Shown one piece after another: positions 22,036-33,480 of a stretch of DNA of 49,126 nt. Location: contig LSRY02000081.1 in the NCBI GenBank assembly GCA_001643675.2, forward strand, positions 1 through 49,126, given 5' to 3'. The stretch is from Monocercomonoides exilis. Taxonomy: Eukaryota; Preaxostyla; Oxymonadida; Polymastigidae. The notes beneath the pieces are model-generated. The model saw nothing but the letters and a program-made list of their open reading frames with translations. It had not been told where the DNA came from and did no database searches. The translations under genes were made by a program, and so were the position numbers. Each line of letters starts with the position of its first letter. Within the stretch, counting starts at the first letter, position 1.

Positions 22036-24324
22036 CGAGCTGCAGGTTATGATGTCAAGAGAAGGATGCGATTACGCTGTTCATTCACACCATTTATCTG
22101 GATTCAATGGGAGTGCAGGATGGAATGATACAACAGGAGCAATGTCTGCACTTTACAGACAACCAAGTCGAATATTTTCAATTCAGCTGGAAGGCTCAAA
22201 ACTCCTGCAATACTTTTCTTTAAAAAATCATTTTATATTCAGTGGATGAGACATGCCTCATCAACGCAAACAACAGAAAAGCTTTCTTTGATTGGCTATC
22301 CTCCGAACAGCACATCTCTGTCGCTGAGTACACCACCAAATCCATTGGAGCATATTTCCCATCATCAGATTTCGCACAAGAACCAGTTTTCCTTCTCTCA
22401 AAACAGACAATCAACGTTTGCCTCGCTCTTTTCTGACCAATACGTCATCGAAACAGGCTATGCACCATCAACTTGAGCATTTTCGTTTACGACTTTTGCT
22501 TTTTACACTCTCATTCAGTCTGCAGCTCCAATGTTTTTTCAGTCGACTGGACAGCAGATACCATTTCACCGATCGGCTTCTCTTTCTGTGTTTTTTTCAT
22601 TAACAACATCACGAAGCACAACAGCCTCGTTTTTTCGCCAGTCCTTTGGGCATTCTCGAAACGGCTCCTTCTCTTTCCGTGCATGTGGCAGGTTCAACCA
22701 CAGATCGTTTTCATCTGTCAGCTCGCATCAGCCTGTTCGTGCATTGACACACGAGCAGAATACTATTTTCTTTTTAAAGAACAAGCAGCTCAAGTTTGAC
22801 GTGGTGGAGTTACGAGTAACTCCCGATCCAACATCTCCTCTTCAGTCCGTTCCAGATGACCAGCCATATGTGTGCAGCTTTTGCGAAATGCGGTTTGTGT
22901 TAGTTGTGTCGCTTCCAACACACATCCACCAGGCATACTCGAAGATGGACATGACGGAGCTGATAAAGCAGCTTTTCGAAGCGGAGAGAGAGTATCTGCT
23001 CAGAGGAATGAAGAAGATAACAATGTTGGAGAAGTTGCTGCACATTGTTTTGCACATCTTCAGTTCGTATGAACTGTCTACGCTGAAGTCAACAGAAAAT
23101 ATCCATTCTCAACAAGTGATCTAACAACAGCAAAGACAACAACAACAATTCAGTTCATTTGGAGCAAGCGCATCTGTGTCACAGCCTTATTCCCTCGATT
23201 TGCTGTCTGAGAAGAAGATTCCATTTAGTTTCAGAGGAGATGCGAAGAAGCGTTAAGGAGATGAAATTAGCCTAATCGAATTCAACAGAATGGGCGGTGG
23301 TCTTTCACATTCTGGTGGCTCAACGTCTTCAATTGCAACAGTCTCATCAGAGTCAATAACAGTTTCGTCAACCAACACGTACACCTCTGCCTTTGTTGAC
23401 TCTGTTTCCTCATCTTCAACTTCTGAGCTCTAAAACTATAGATATTCTCCATTATCTACTGAATCTTCTCTGCCTTCCTCAATTATGACATTCATGCAAC
23501 CTTCTTCTTTATCATATTCAACTTCTTCTATGAGTGAATATGGACCAGTGTCACACAACAGCATTTTCCGCTCAATCGGAGCAATTTCGCGGAATGTGCT
23601 TTCACTCGACAAGATTTCAATGGGAATTGCGCGATCAGGTTCTGTTCTGATCCAACCGCCACCCGAGCCGCTGATTGCAAACCTTGTCACTTTATTTTAT
23701 ACATCGTTAGTCAGCTCGTCAGTTGTGCTTTCGTTCACCTCTGTCATTCTTGAGTTCTTTGTTCAGCTGTTGTAGTGGCGGACTGCCTTTGCGAATCGAC
23801 TTGATGCTGAACTTTGTTATCTGATAATAATAATTGTTGAATCGCTGACTTAGACGACTCAAAGCGTGGATGTTTCAGCGGAAAAAATCGATAAAATGCG
23901 TAGACTTTCATCTGAGTTTTCAGACTTTCTCGGCAGAAGAATCGATTTTCAGATAAAGTTTAATGATGTGAACGAAGAGATCACTCAGCTTGTGAAATAT
24001 CGACCAGAAGGCAACGAGAAGATTTTGTCACTTCTGAATGAGTCGACGGAATCGTACAGCGCTTTGGAGAAGACTCATGCAGAATTTTTGGTAGAGCTGG
24101 AAACGAAGAAGAGTCAGCTTGTGGAATATCTCTTGCACAACCAAGAGGACTTTGTGTCCGGTCTATCAGTTTTGGTGGAAGGTGCGTCTTCGGCTCTTGC
24201 TCTGCTGAATGATCCAGAGAGAGACACAGATATGCAGACAGAGACTGCCCAGCGTTATTTTGACCATGTGAAGGAGAAGAAAGCAAAGCAGCGGGAGCTC
24301 AACAGGGATGAGGTGCTTTTGTGA
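22036..24324 (+). CDS. Hypothetical protein with C2H2-like site and coiled-coil C-terminus
   Basis: From 22531 one frame is open for about 597 codons to tandem TGA TGA (24322-24327), crossing TAA at 23122, 23254 and 23431 and TAG at 23773 and 23851. Upstream (22036-22440) KDAITLFIHTIYLDSMG, QCLHFTDNQVEYFQFSW and DETCLINANNRKAFFDW appear in other frames. The main frame has a Phe/Ser-rich region, YVCSFCEMRF with two His following (an atypical zinc-finger spacing), TELIKQLFEAEREYLLRGMK, a Gln-rich and Ser-rich middle, a hydrophobic stretch near 23690-23840, and a helical C-terminus (KIDKMRRLSSEFSDFLGRR, LLNDPERDTDMQTETAQRY). FG/Ser texture plus coiled coil recalls nucleoporins, but I would not name it. 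It probably forms one gene with the previous entry. Confidence 0.6.
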
Positions 24325-25599
24325 TGAAATTGAAAACTTTTCGACAATTGAACGATTTGGATGGGGAATCACATTATGAACGAAACCTGTTTGTTCTCAT
24401 TGATGATAAATGAAGGTTTGTAACGAAAAAATGAGATGATCCTGTTGTGAAAAAAAAACTTGTCAGAGGAGAAAGAGCCGAAAAACAATCTCCTCATCAT
24501 CAAGCAATAATTAAATGCAAACTATTAATGTCCATCACAGTGTGCTCTTTTTGAAAAGTTATTTATTCTCGATGAGCCTGAATTATCAAATTGATTCTCA
24601 AGACTCTTTTGTCGTAAATATTTCTCTCTCCACCCCTCCTTCCTATTTTAAAAAAAAATTTTTAAAACAAAAAAAATTTTTGAGTGATATTAAAATATCT
24701 GTTTTTAATAATATAATTGAACTTTTTGAAAGAAAATTTCAATACCATCATCATTTTACCAAATCTTTCTTCAGAGATTAAGATATTGGAAATTATTTTT
24801 TTAAATTATTTGTTTTATTTTGTCATAAAGTTTTCAATAAGAATAGCTAGCTTTCATTTTTTTAAGATGCAATGGTAAATACCACATTAATCAAGAAATT
24901 TCATTTCATTTCCAATAAAAATGCAAGAGGAATCTATTTCAAAATAGGAGTGAAGTGAAGAAAATGTGAACAAAAAATTGTCATATAAAAATATCGTTTT
25001 TAATCGAAAAATATTTTTTGCACGATATTATGCCAAATAAGAGACCAATATCAATAAACTGAATATATTTTCATAATTGTTCTTGTTAAAGAAACGATTG
25101 TCACAATATGTTTTTGAATTATTCTCAAAAACAAAAACACATCATTTAACATTTTCTAACAAATAACATTTTAATGAATATTATCATTAAAAATCTCTAT
25201 TAACAAAATCAAAATTTGAAGACATGAAAACAAAGTTTTTTTTTAGAAATTCTTCAACAACCCATTTTTGATTATTCTCAATGTGAGTTGTTCATTAGTT
25301 TAAGATTTTGGAATGAAGTTCACAACTGAAGAGTTATTTTGATATTTCGTTTACACAATTATAAAAGTTTTCAAATGCTAATGCGAAAAAATGCTATCCG
25401 GATTTTTATTAACAACCTTTTTAAATTTCATTGTTTAACAAAATTTTCTGCAAGATTTTTCGAAAGAACAATTTTGAAAACGTGTGGATTGATTTTTTTA
25501 TTGTCATGATTAACATTGATTTTTTGTGAATAAAGAAAGATTATCCAAAAGTTTTCATTATTTACTTCATCTTTTTCAAATTTGTTTCAATATTTCATA
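24325..25599. other. AT-rich intergenic stretch, no gene seen
   Basis: About 1.3 kb of very AT-rich DNA with only short random frames. No repeat of the families listed here was recognised in it. Confidence 0.55.
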
Positions 25600-26937
25600 G
25601 TGAACAAACTGTCATTTGTTGTGCTATCCTACACAACTTCAACAGTCCTGACACTTCTCTTTATGCCTTCAACGCTTCTTTTAACTATCAAACACGATTT
25701 TTATCAAATTGTCTTGTAAAATATAGTGGATCTGAATTTCACAGAGAGAAATTAAGTAGATTATCCTTTACTGATTTGAATAGAAATCTCTTCGAATGGT
25801 GCGAATGGAACGATTCAACGGTTGTAGTGATCATAGTGGTGCACTTTATGTTTCTTGTTCAAATGCCAATCTCACAATCATTTCTTTTTAATTCAATAAT
25901 TGGTTAACCGAAGATCATGGAGGAGCGTTGTGCTGAAATTGTTTGTTGAATATTGATATGATAAAATCCAATATTTCAAATTATTTGCTGCTCATGGAGG
26001 AGCAGTCCATACTACAAATCCATAGCAAAATTCTGCTTATTACCATTCAGAAAACAAAGTCGAAAATTGTTCTATCACAAATTGGTGTGGAACTGGTTTG
26101 TATTATTATATTGGTGCTTTTCCATCAAACAGTCAATTTCTGTTAACAAAATGCAAGTGCATTTCAAATTCTGGTGGTAATTCTGCTGGTTCTCTCACAT
26201 TTCCAAGTCCACAAGGAAACGATCCAAATCAATTTTTTGTTAATGAGTACCAATTCATAAACAACAAATTGACAAGTTCAACATCAACTCTTGGTGGGGC
26301 AGGTATTTATTTGTACGTCACTTATTCCTGGATGAGCGGAAATAAATTCATCACATTCTGTTTCTTTGATGGCAACGCTGCAGCCAATGGCAGAGGGAAT
26401 GATGTGTTCTTCAGTGGCAGCAGCATTACTCAATCTCCATTCGAGAATTGTGGTTCAACAACCCCAACAAAAAGAGTGTGGAATGCAGGAACTGCAGATA
26501 GCGATGTGTACAATGGCTGGCTCCCCCTCATCGCCCAGAACAAAATAGTCTCAAATGGTGGAAGTGATGTCGATGCCTGTGGCAGACCCCAACAGACCCC
26601 ATGTGCCACCATCGAGCATGCCCTCACCAGCTTCATTTCCCTCCTGCATGACGCCTTCCTCACATTTCTCACCTCAACGTTTGTTCCTCTTCAAACACCA
26701 ACCTTCCGTTCCACAAATGCGAAAATCACAGTAAACGGAAAAATTACTCAATTGCAACCAGTGCAACAAAATGACAACATTTTCAATCATCATGTTAATT
26801 TATTTCTTTTCCATCATCGCACATAACCTCTTCACTCAAACGAAAAAAATGTATTATATGTTCAGTATTTAATTATTAAAGATATTTTCATAAATATTTT
26901 ATGTTATATTTAAATGATTGAACAATTTTACACATGA
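25600..26937 (+). pseudogene. Beta-helix (pectin-lyase-like) surface protein gene, incomplete
   Basis: Segments typical of right-handed beta-helix repeats: FHSEQTVICCAILHNFNSPD, then DHGGALC, AAHGGAVHTTNP, NWCGTGLYYYIGAFPSN, GGAGIYLYVTYSWMSGNKF, FFDGNAAANGRGNDVFF, then NGWLPLIAQNKIVSNGGSD and DACGRPQQTPCATIEHAL. Such proteins are secreted or surface adhesion/glycan-binding proteins in oxymonads; function here is inferred. The first 500 bases are out of frame and lack a start or signal peptide. The frame crosses a TAA at 26824 and ends at TGA near 26935. The copy at 9590 matches only its last third. Both are probably remnants of a larger gene family. Confidence 0.6.
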
Positions 26938-27281
26938 AATACAACAGACATTTTTTTCATAACTTTAAAAACCAAATTCAATGCATTTGTTATTCATAAA
27001 TAAAACGACAACCTGCAGACGCTAGCATTTTTATGTTGTTTTGGTTTTTTATCAATTCGTTTCCAGCTGTTATATTAATTCGTTTGATAAAGATAAAAAA
27101 ACCTTTTTCTCAAATAAATTTTCTCTCAAATAATTAATTTATTACCAAACAGAATTTTTGAGAATAAAATTAACATCAACATATGCTAATAATATTTTCC
27201 ATGAGCAATTAATTAACATTATAAATTGAATATTAATATAGAATAAAATTTAATATTTTCTTAATTTCAAATATGTCGAAA
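26938..27281. other. Intergenic, AT-rich, left flank of the 27282 element
   Basis: No coding signal. It ends at the start of the terminal inverted repeat. Confidence 0.5.
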
Positions 27282-27672
27282 GATCATGGCGTTGTGGGCA
27301 TTTCATTTTTTTGCTCGAAACAACATAAAATGATATTTAACAACTATCTGGTGTTGAAAAGTCCTCCTCCACTTTTGCCCAAAACGCACAAATAATTTGG
27401 TTAACTTATGATCAAGAATTTAGAATGTTTATAAATATATTAATAAGATCATGGGCGTTTTGGACATTTCATTTTTTTGCTTAAAACAGCATAAAATGAT
27501 ATTTTCAGCTTGTTAAGTACAGAAAAAGTGACTTTCAATGTTGACCAAAATGCACAAATAATTTGGTTTTATTATGATCATTAATTTTGGGAATGTGATA
27601 TTTGTTTGAATATTATTCATTTAATTTGTGAATATTATTGCTTTAATAATGCTTACAAGTCATCAGAAAATA
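27282..27672 (+). repeat. Left terminal inverted repeat (two GATC modules, 27282-27413 and 27447-27579)
   Basis: Starts GATCATGGCGTTGTGGGC. Each module begins GATCATG and ends ATGATC and has partly mirrored ends (GCGTT-TGGGC near both borders). The remaining ~90 bp up to CAGAAAATAGTT also match the right end. Confidence 0.85.
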
Positions 27673-27871
27673 GTTTTGTAATTTTTATCGTTCAATATGA
27701 GGTTAAAAAAAATTCTGAAACATATATTTCTTATTTGAGCAAAAATATTGATATTTGGTTTTGTTTATCGAAATTTTTATATTGAAAGTACAATTAAAAC
27801 AATAATTGTTGAGCTGTTAAACTTTTATTAATTGATAATAATTCCATAATAAATTGCAAAAAATCACAAAT

Positions 27872-30800
27872 ATGTCCTTTTCTAAACAAGAGTCAACTCT
27901 AAATTCACGATGCAACGTTCTGTGGAAAGAAATACAACGCATCGGTGGAAATGACGTTGATTCATTGCTCGTCTATTTGTTTTACAACTACAGAAAATCA
28001 TCTGCAGTTATAAATGATTTACTGAAATCCTTGAATGGTTTCAACTTCAAAATTTTTTGATTGATAATAACTTATATTTTTCTCTTGAAATATTAATTTT
28101 TAATTAATATTTGTTATTTTGTTATTAAAAAAACTCAGAATACTACGAAATACTTCTTAAAGATCTCTCAGTTGTGTACAAGCACGCACAGTTGCACACG
28201 CAAACGATGATCCTTCAAGCACTTACGCGCAACGCATCATTATCTGAACTTCTGGACTATGGATTTGACATCACTGAAGGAAAGTTTAATTATGCAAAAC
28301 AAACTCTCACAAAAAACCAAGGATTTTTAATACCGGCACAATTGCCTCACACACCATCGTGTAAAAGTGGTTTGTATTGTATTTTTCTATAATTTCATTT
28401 TTTACTGTCTTTTTGTTTATTCATTTATTTAACTTTTTTGAGGTCTTAATGAACAAGATTGGGAAAAGGGCAACAATTGGATGTTGGCCCATTCCACAGA
28501 GGCATCAACTTCACTGCAATCAGCCAAGAAAAAACCAAAAAAAAGTTCCTGATTACGCACAGTTCATTGAGGAATCTGCATGGGATAATATTATCATTAC
28601 AGAAAAAATAATTCTCACAATATACAATCTTTTCCATCAGAAAAATTATGCCAACAAAATAAAAAATCAAATATTATATCAGAAAAAAAATCTTCTCCAT
28701 CTCATGCAGTTAACGATCCTATTAACACTCCACTTCGAGCTGAAAGATGGACTACAAAAATCAAACAAAATAATACACTTCATTACCATCGAACTTCTTC
28801 ATCACCAATACAATTTCATAAACTAGTTAAACAAAAATCTCCCATTTCATCATCATCTTCTTCCTCTCCTTCTTCTTCTTCTTCTTCTTCTTCCTCCTCC
28901 TCCTCCTCTTCATTTTCATCATCATCCTCATCATCATCTCTTCTTTCTCTCTCTCTCTCTCTCTTCTCCTTCTCCTCTCCCTCTCCCTCTCTCTCTTCTC
29001 TCTCTCTCTCCCTCTTCTTTTCCTTCTCCTTCTCCTTCTTCCTCTTCTTCTCTCTTCTCTCTTCTTCTCCTCTCTCTCTCTTCATCTTCATCTCATCATT
29101 ATCATTCATCTTCATCTTCTTCTTCTTCCTCATCCTCTTCTTCCTTTTCGATCAAAGTGAAAAGAAAAGATACAATCAATACTTCTCCAGTTGACAAAGC
29201 AGCTTCATCTTTTTGCAACGAAAATATGTGGGTTAGCGGCCAACTTATGGGGTATGTCACCTCACCCACTCTTATTCCTCCTCATGCGTTCCAAAATCTA
29301 GTCTCATCTTTCACAAAAGAGAGCAACATTTCAACACAACAACAAAAGTCACAGTTTATTACAAGAGATAATTCAACAAATTTTGATCCGTTTATTTCTT
29401 CTTCATCCAAATCAACGGCTAATGTTTTAAAATTCACACCAAATACTCCATTAAAAACAGTAAAAGGGTTGGCAAATCTTGGAAACACATGTTACTTGGC
29501 ATCTCTTCTTCAATGCTGGTCCTCGATCTGCAGTTCAAAACCAACGATCTTCACAAAAACGCATTCAAATAAGACATTATCTTCTCGAATGATGAGTATT
29601 TGCAATCAAATCCTCAAAGATGGAACAAAAGTGCATTCATGGATCCCATCAGTTGTTAGCAAATGGGAAGACTTTTGCGGATATGGAAGCAAACAGCAGC
29701 AGAATGTTTCAGAAGCTTTCGAAAATCTTCATAAATTGTTTGAAAAAGACGGATTATTAAAACAAGATAGTTTCAATCCAGTTATAATTTCACATATGAA
29801 ATGCGTGAAATGTCAAAAACTCACATCACATATCGACAACATCAACAATAGCATAATCATCAATTCTTCATCTACTCACAATGGTTTATCTTCTTTGTTT
29901 TCAACTGAAATACTGGATGGAAAAAATAGTGTATATTGTTAAGAGTGCAAAGAAAAATGCTGTACTGCTTGTTGGGAGGAAATGATTTCATTTCCAGAAG
30001 TACTAGCCCTCTCCCATGAATGTGCTGATTCTGCTAGTTCTCCACCTTCTCGAACACTTCTTATCGAGACTGATATGTCGAATAAACGTTCATTTTGCAA
30101 AGGATTTGCAAATGAAAATAAAACTTCATTTCACAACAAAAATAAAGAAACAACATTCTATCACTTAATTGGACAAATCCTTCATAAACAGTTTGATAAT
30201 AGCAACGGTCATTACATAGCCGTTGTGGAAAGAAATAAAGGAATGAAAAAGATGTGGATCACCTGCAACGATGATGATATTGAGGCATTTGACAGTGATA
30301 AATGGTCAAATTCATGGAAAGATCTCTTTTCTCAGGGCTATATTCCTTCTTTATCATTCTACGTGAAAGAGAAATCACAATCAACTCAACCAAGTGTCCA
30401 ATTTTGTGGTTCCTCTTCTTCATCTTCCTTTCACAATCCAAAAATATCAACAATTCGTCCACAGAAACAACTCCCCCGTCATCGTTCATCACACCACCGC
30501 ATCGTTCAACTTCCATTCCTCAATTAACTTCATCAATCAGAACTGGTTATGGATTAGAAGCACTTAAAGAAAAAAGAAAGAAAACGGGCATCTTTTCTCC
30601 CAATGAAAAGAGATTAATCTTCAAGCCAAAGACGAAATTATGGAAAGAGTTTTCAGAAGAAACAAACATCAAAGTTTCTCTGTCACATTTCTTCAAACTC
30701 ACCACCAATTTCTCCAAAGCGAAAAGACGAACGGATCTCTGCGGCATGTGTGAGAAGTTGAACTATCTGGAAAACAAATTGAAGTCATCGCAAAACAAAA

Positions 30801-31854
30801 ATGGACTTTCTAAGCTGAGTTTCATACACTTAAACTACTTCGACAACATCGTCTTGTTGCTGAAATGCAACGAAAACATTATCAATCAACTGTTGATAAT
30901 CTGAAAGAGGGAGAAACAGTCTTCGTCTTTGACTTCAAAGAAAAATGGAAACTCCCCTATCAGAAAAAATCAACTTCAACAAGAATTCTTTAATTACCAA
31001 CAAGTATCTCAATTCACAATCATCTCTCTTCAAAAATTAATAATCAACAAATAAAAAGAACTTTCAACTTCTTCTCCGACTGCCTCTCAAATGATCACAG
31101 ATTTGTTATTGAGTGTCTGGAATCTGTGATCAAAAGACACTTCTTCTCAGACACTCACACTTTTAAGTTCTTCTGCGATTCGGGTCCACACAACCGAAAT
31201 CGCTTCCTCCTTCACTTCATTCTCTCCAAACAATCCAAACTTCTCAAAAAGAAAAATACACAACTCAACTTCTTCGCTGAGCACCACGGAAAGAATATTT
31301 GTGATAGTGAATTTGGTGCATTAGTTAATTCTATCGACAACAATCTTTCGACAGAACACATCACCACACTTCATGACTTGATCGACTTCTTCGAAAACAA
31401 TATGAACACTTCGACATCTGTTTCATCATCATCACAATTTAATGTTTTTGAATCATCCTCATCAAGCAACTCCCCATCGTCATCATCTATCAAGGAGTGT
31501 GTGCATGAGAGGTACTTTGAAGAGTATGTACCATCTCAGCAAATTTCATGGCCTTCACTGTCAGTCCCTCACATGAAGGACTACTTATTCTTTGAGCGCA
31601 AGGGCTCATTTGTCTGCGCATCTGCTGTTGGATATCTTCTTCAACGCTCTCTTGTTGCAATCGAATCTTCAACAATGAAAGAAAAAGTTCAACGTTCAAG
31701 AAAGTCATTTCACTCTGATATCACATCATCTAACTCTTCTCTTCTTTCTCAATCTTCTCAAGATCTTCTTTCAAGGAGATTTGATCTTCTTCTTGACTCT
31801 TCATCTTTGATGAATCTCAAAATTGTATTAATGGAGGTCCTATTAAGAAACTAG
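27872..31854 (+). CDS. USP deubiquitinase fused to a DDE/RNase-H-like transposase domain (USP gene 4)
   Basis: Start ATG 27872 (MSFSKQESTL). Exons 1-3 match USP gene 1; a Ser-rich CT tract follows. The USP domain (about 29450-30370) has Cys box GLANLGNTCYLASLLQCW (Cys codon 29490-29492), CVKC and CQEC ribbon pairs, His box YHLIGQILHKQ...NGHYIAVVE and TCNDDDIEAFD. After an A5 run (30440-30444) the frame moves by one and continues without TGA. Next come SLSHFFKLTTNFSKAKRRTD, LCGMC, HRLVAEMQRKHYQSTVDNL, FVFDFKEKWKLPY, FFSDCLSNDHRFVIECLES, FKFFCDSGPHNRNRFLLHF and NFFAEHHGKNICDSEFG. D in DFKE, D in CDSGPH and E/D in AEHHGKNICD would be the catalytic acids of a transposase. TAA at 29940 lies inside the ribbon (YC-TAA-EC). 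One-base breaks at A/T runs (28537, 28603, 30440, 30964) mean the fusion rests on repairing them. TAG at 31852 may be sense, extending to TGA 32167. Confidence 0.6.
28038..28138 (+). other. Intron 1 of USP gene 4 (101 nt)
   Basis: Donor GTTTCAAC, acceptor AACTCAG. Same position and phase as intron 1 of USP gene 1; removal joins LKSLN to EYYEILLKDLSVV. Confidence 0.8.
28370..28442 (+). other. Intron 2 of USP gene 4 (73 nt)
   Basis: Donor GTTTGTATTG, acceptor TTTTTGAG. Removal joins PHTPSCKS to GLNEQDWEKGNNWML, as in USP gene 1. Confidence 0.8.
28855..29148 (+). repeat. Pyrimidine (CTT/CTC) tract coding a Ser run
   Basis: Almost pure C and T for nearly 300 bases; in the coding frame mostly Ser. 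It is the linker between the N-terminal region and the protease. Frame cannot be fixed inside it. Confidence 0.85.
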
Positions 31855-31988
31855 TTGTTGTGCATGCTTAGCTGGCACTCTATCGGAAGGGTGCTGGACA
31901 TGACTGTTCGTATTAGATATTGCAGCCTTCGGGCTGCTTTATCCGGACCTGGATACGACGAACAGCCTCCCAGGTGCACAATAGTTAG
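31851..31988 (+). ncRNA. Candidate structured RNA (138 nt), family unknown
   Basis: Five nested helices can be drawn. Closing stem: 14 bp, 31851-31864 with 31975-31988 (three G-U pairs, no mismatch). Hairpin A: 31875-31880 with 31889-31894. Helix B: 8 perfect pairs, 31904-31911 with 31958-31965. Hairpin C: GCAGCC-TTCG-GGCTGC at 31922-31937 with an extra-stable UUCG loop. Hairpin D: TATCC with GGATA (31940-31955). On the minus strand the G-U pairs become A-C mismatches, so the + strand is the likely RNA strand. It is GC-richer than its surroundings. T4 and T5 runs follow (31999, 32010), as for RNA polymerase III. It does not fit tRNA, 5S or U1/U2/U4/U5/U6 as I know them. The same stretch is open in the frame of the preceding gene if TAG 31852 is Gln. 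Confidence 0.5.
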
Positions 31989-32582
31989 AATCCGATTGTT
32001 TTCTTGTGCTTTTTGTTCCGATGATGTCCCTATTTTCACTTTATTGTAGTCCCGAATGCAATTTATAAATGAATAAATAGAGATTCATTTTTTGATGGGT
32101 GTTGTGAAGAGTTTCAATGATTTTTGGATTGGATTTTAGGAAAGGAGAATAGCTGAGAGTGTGAAGTGATGTTTAATTACTGTGTCTGCCTTTTTTCTCT
32201 GTTGAATTTGATCTTTTGAGTTTGGACAAGAGAAATATCAGAAAGTGTAGAGTGAGAAAAAACAAAAGATAAACATTCAAGTTTGTTTTTGGACTTAAAG
32301 TATTTGTAATCTTTTTCGTTTGGAATTGACTATGACACCATGTATTTGTTGTAATAGTTATGCTTTTTATTGAATCTTTTATTGTTCATGCAAATTGGTA
32401 TGGAATTGACAATTGGGGAATGTTTTAATGATGATGTGGGAAAAATAATTTTTTTTAGAAAGTGATGCAACAAGAAAAGAAACTTATTTGTTGTTTTCTA
32501 TTTTCAAGATGATTAATACAATGAAGTGTTAATGTTATTTATGTGTTATTTTGTTTTATGATTGTTATCAAATTAGCAATGT
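31989..32582. other. 3' part of the 27282 element, no clear gene
   Basis: AT-rich. The transposase frame is nominally open to TGA 32167-32169 across UAR codons, but with no recognisable sequence. Confidence 0.45.
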
Positions 32583-32831
32583 ATTTATTTTTCTGTTTTT
32601 CTCATCACTGAATATTCATCAACCTTTTGCTGAAACTCAACAATGAAGATATTGATATCAAAACAGTTATATATTGAATAAAAGAATAATAATAAGCATT
32701 TTCATTCCAAAAACAAAACATTTTTTGAGAGACAAAAATTCAATGATATTTTTCTGATATGAAGTGTTTATTCAATGAAATATGAAAAAATTAATTTTCA
32801 CCTCATTTGAACTAACAAAATTTAATAACTA

Positions 32832-33218
32832 TTTTCTGATGACTTGTAAGCATTATTAAAGCAATAATATTCACAAATTAAATGAATAATATTCAAACAA
32901 ATATCACATTCCCAAAATTAATGATCATAATAAAACCAAATTATTTGTGCATTTTGGTCAACATTGAAAGTCACTTTTTCTGTACTTAACAAGCTGAAAA
33001 TATCATTTTATGTTGTTTTAAGCAAAAATAAAATGTCCAAAACGCCCATGATCTTATTAATATATTTATAAACATTCTAAATTCTTGATCATAAGTTAAC
33101 CAAATTATTTGTGCGTTTTGGGCAAAAGTGGAGGAGGACTTTTCAACACCAGATAGTTGTTAAATATCATTTTATGTTGTTTCGAGCAAAAAAATGAAAT
33201 GCCCACAACGCCATGATC
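32832..33218 (-). repeat. Right terminal inverted repeat (modules 32923-33053 and 33087-33218)
   Basis: Reverse complement of 27282-27672. Ends CACAACGCCATGATC. Copied again at about 41211-41600 inside the second direct repeat. Confidence 0.85.
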
Positions 33219-33480
33219 TTTTCAATTTATAAAATATTTTTAAGTGAAATGAAGAAAAATATCAATTTGAAGATATTGCATGCAATTGATGAATATTTGA
33301 TTTGACCGTTTAAAAATATATTGTTAGCTTGCAAAATATATAAGACGTGTGCTTTTTTTCGTGTGTTCACTCCAATTATTTCTTCATTTGAACAATTCAT
33401 TTTCTGATTATCTCAATTTCTTATTTTATTTGTTTTTTATGAAAACAGTTCATCATTTATCTTTTTTTTTTTTTGAAAAA

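Larger units (their letters stand above)
27282..33218 (+). mobile_element. 5.9-kb element with ~390-bp terminal inverted repeats carrying a USP-transposase gene
   Basis: Left end 27282-27672 and right end 32832-33218 are inverted copies. The outer 132 bp and the linker after it are identical by eye; the next 133 bp differ at about three positions. Each end consists of two GATC-bounded modules in tandem. Inside lie one long gene (27872 to about 31854) with USP and transposase-like domains, and a structured RNA candidate (31851-31988). The near-identity of the ends argues for recent activity or gene conversion. I could not see a clear target-site duplication: flanks read GTCGAAA before GATC on the left and TTTTCAA after GATC on the right. 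Confidence 0.65.

Noticed and set aside
31900-31980. Minus-strand resemblance to the SRP RNA helix 8 core (CAGGTCCGGA...AGCAGCC)
   Set aside because: The helices pair better on the + strand (G-U pairs become A-C mismatches on the minus strand), the tetraloop region does not fit, and no Alu domain is seen.
31851-32040. Hammerhead-like GATGATG near 32020
   Set aside because: No CUGAUGA plus GAAA core in the right arrangement.
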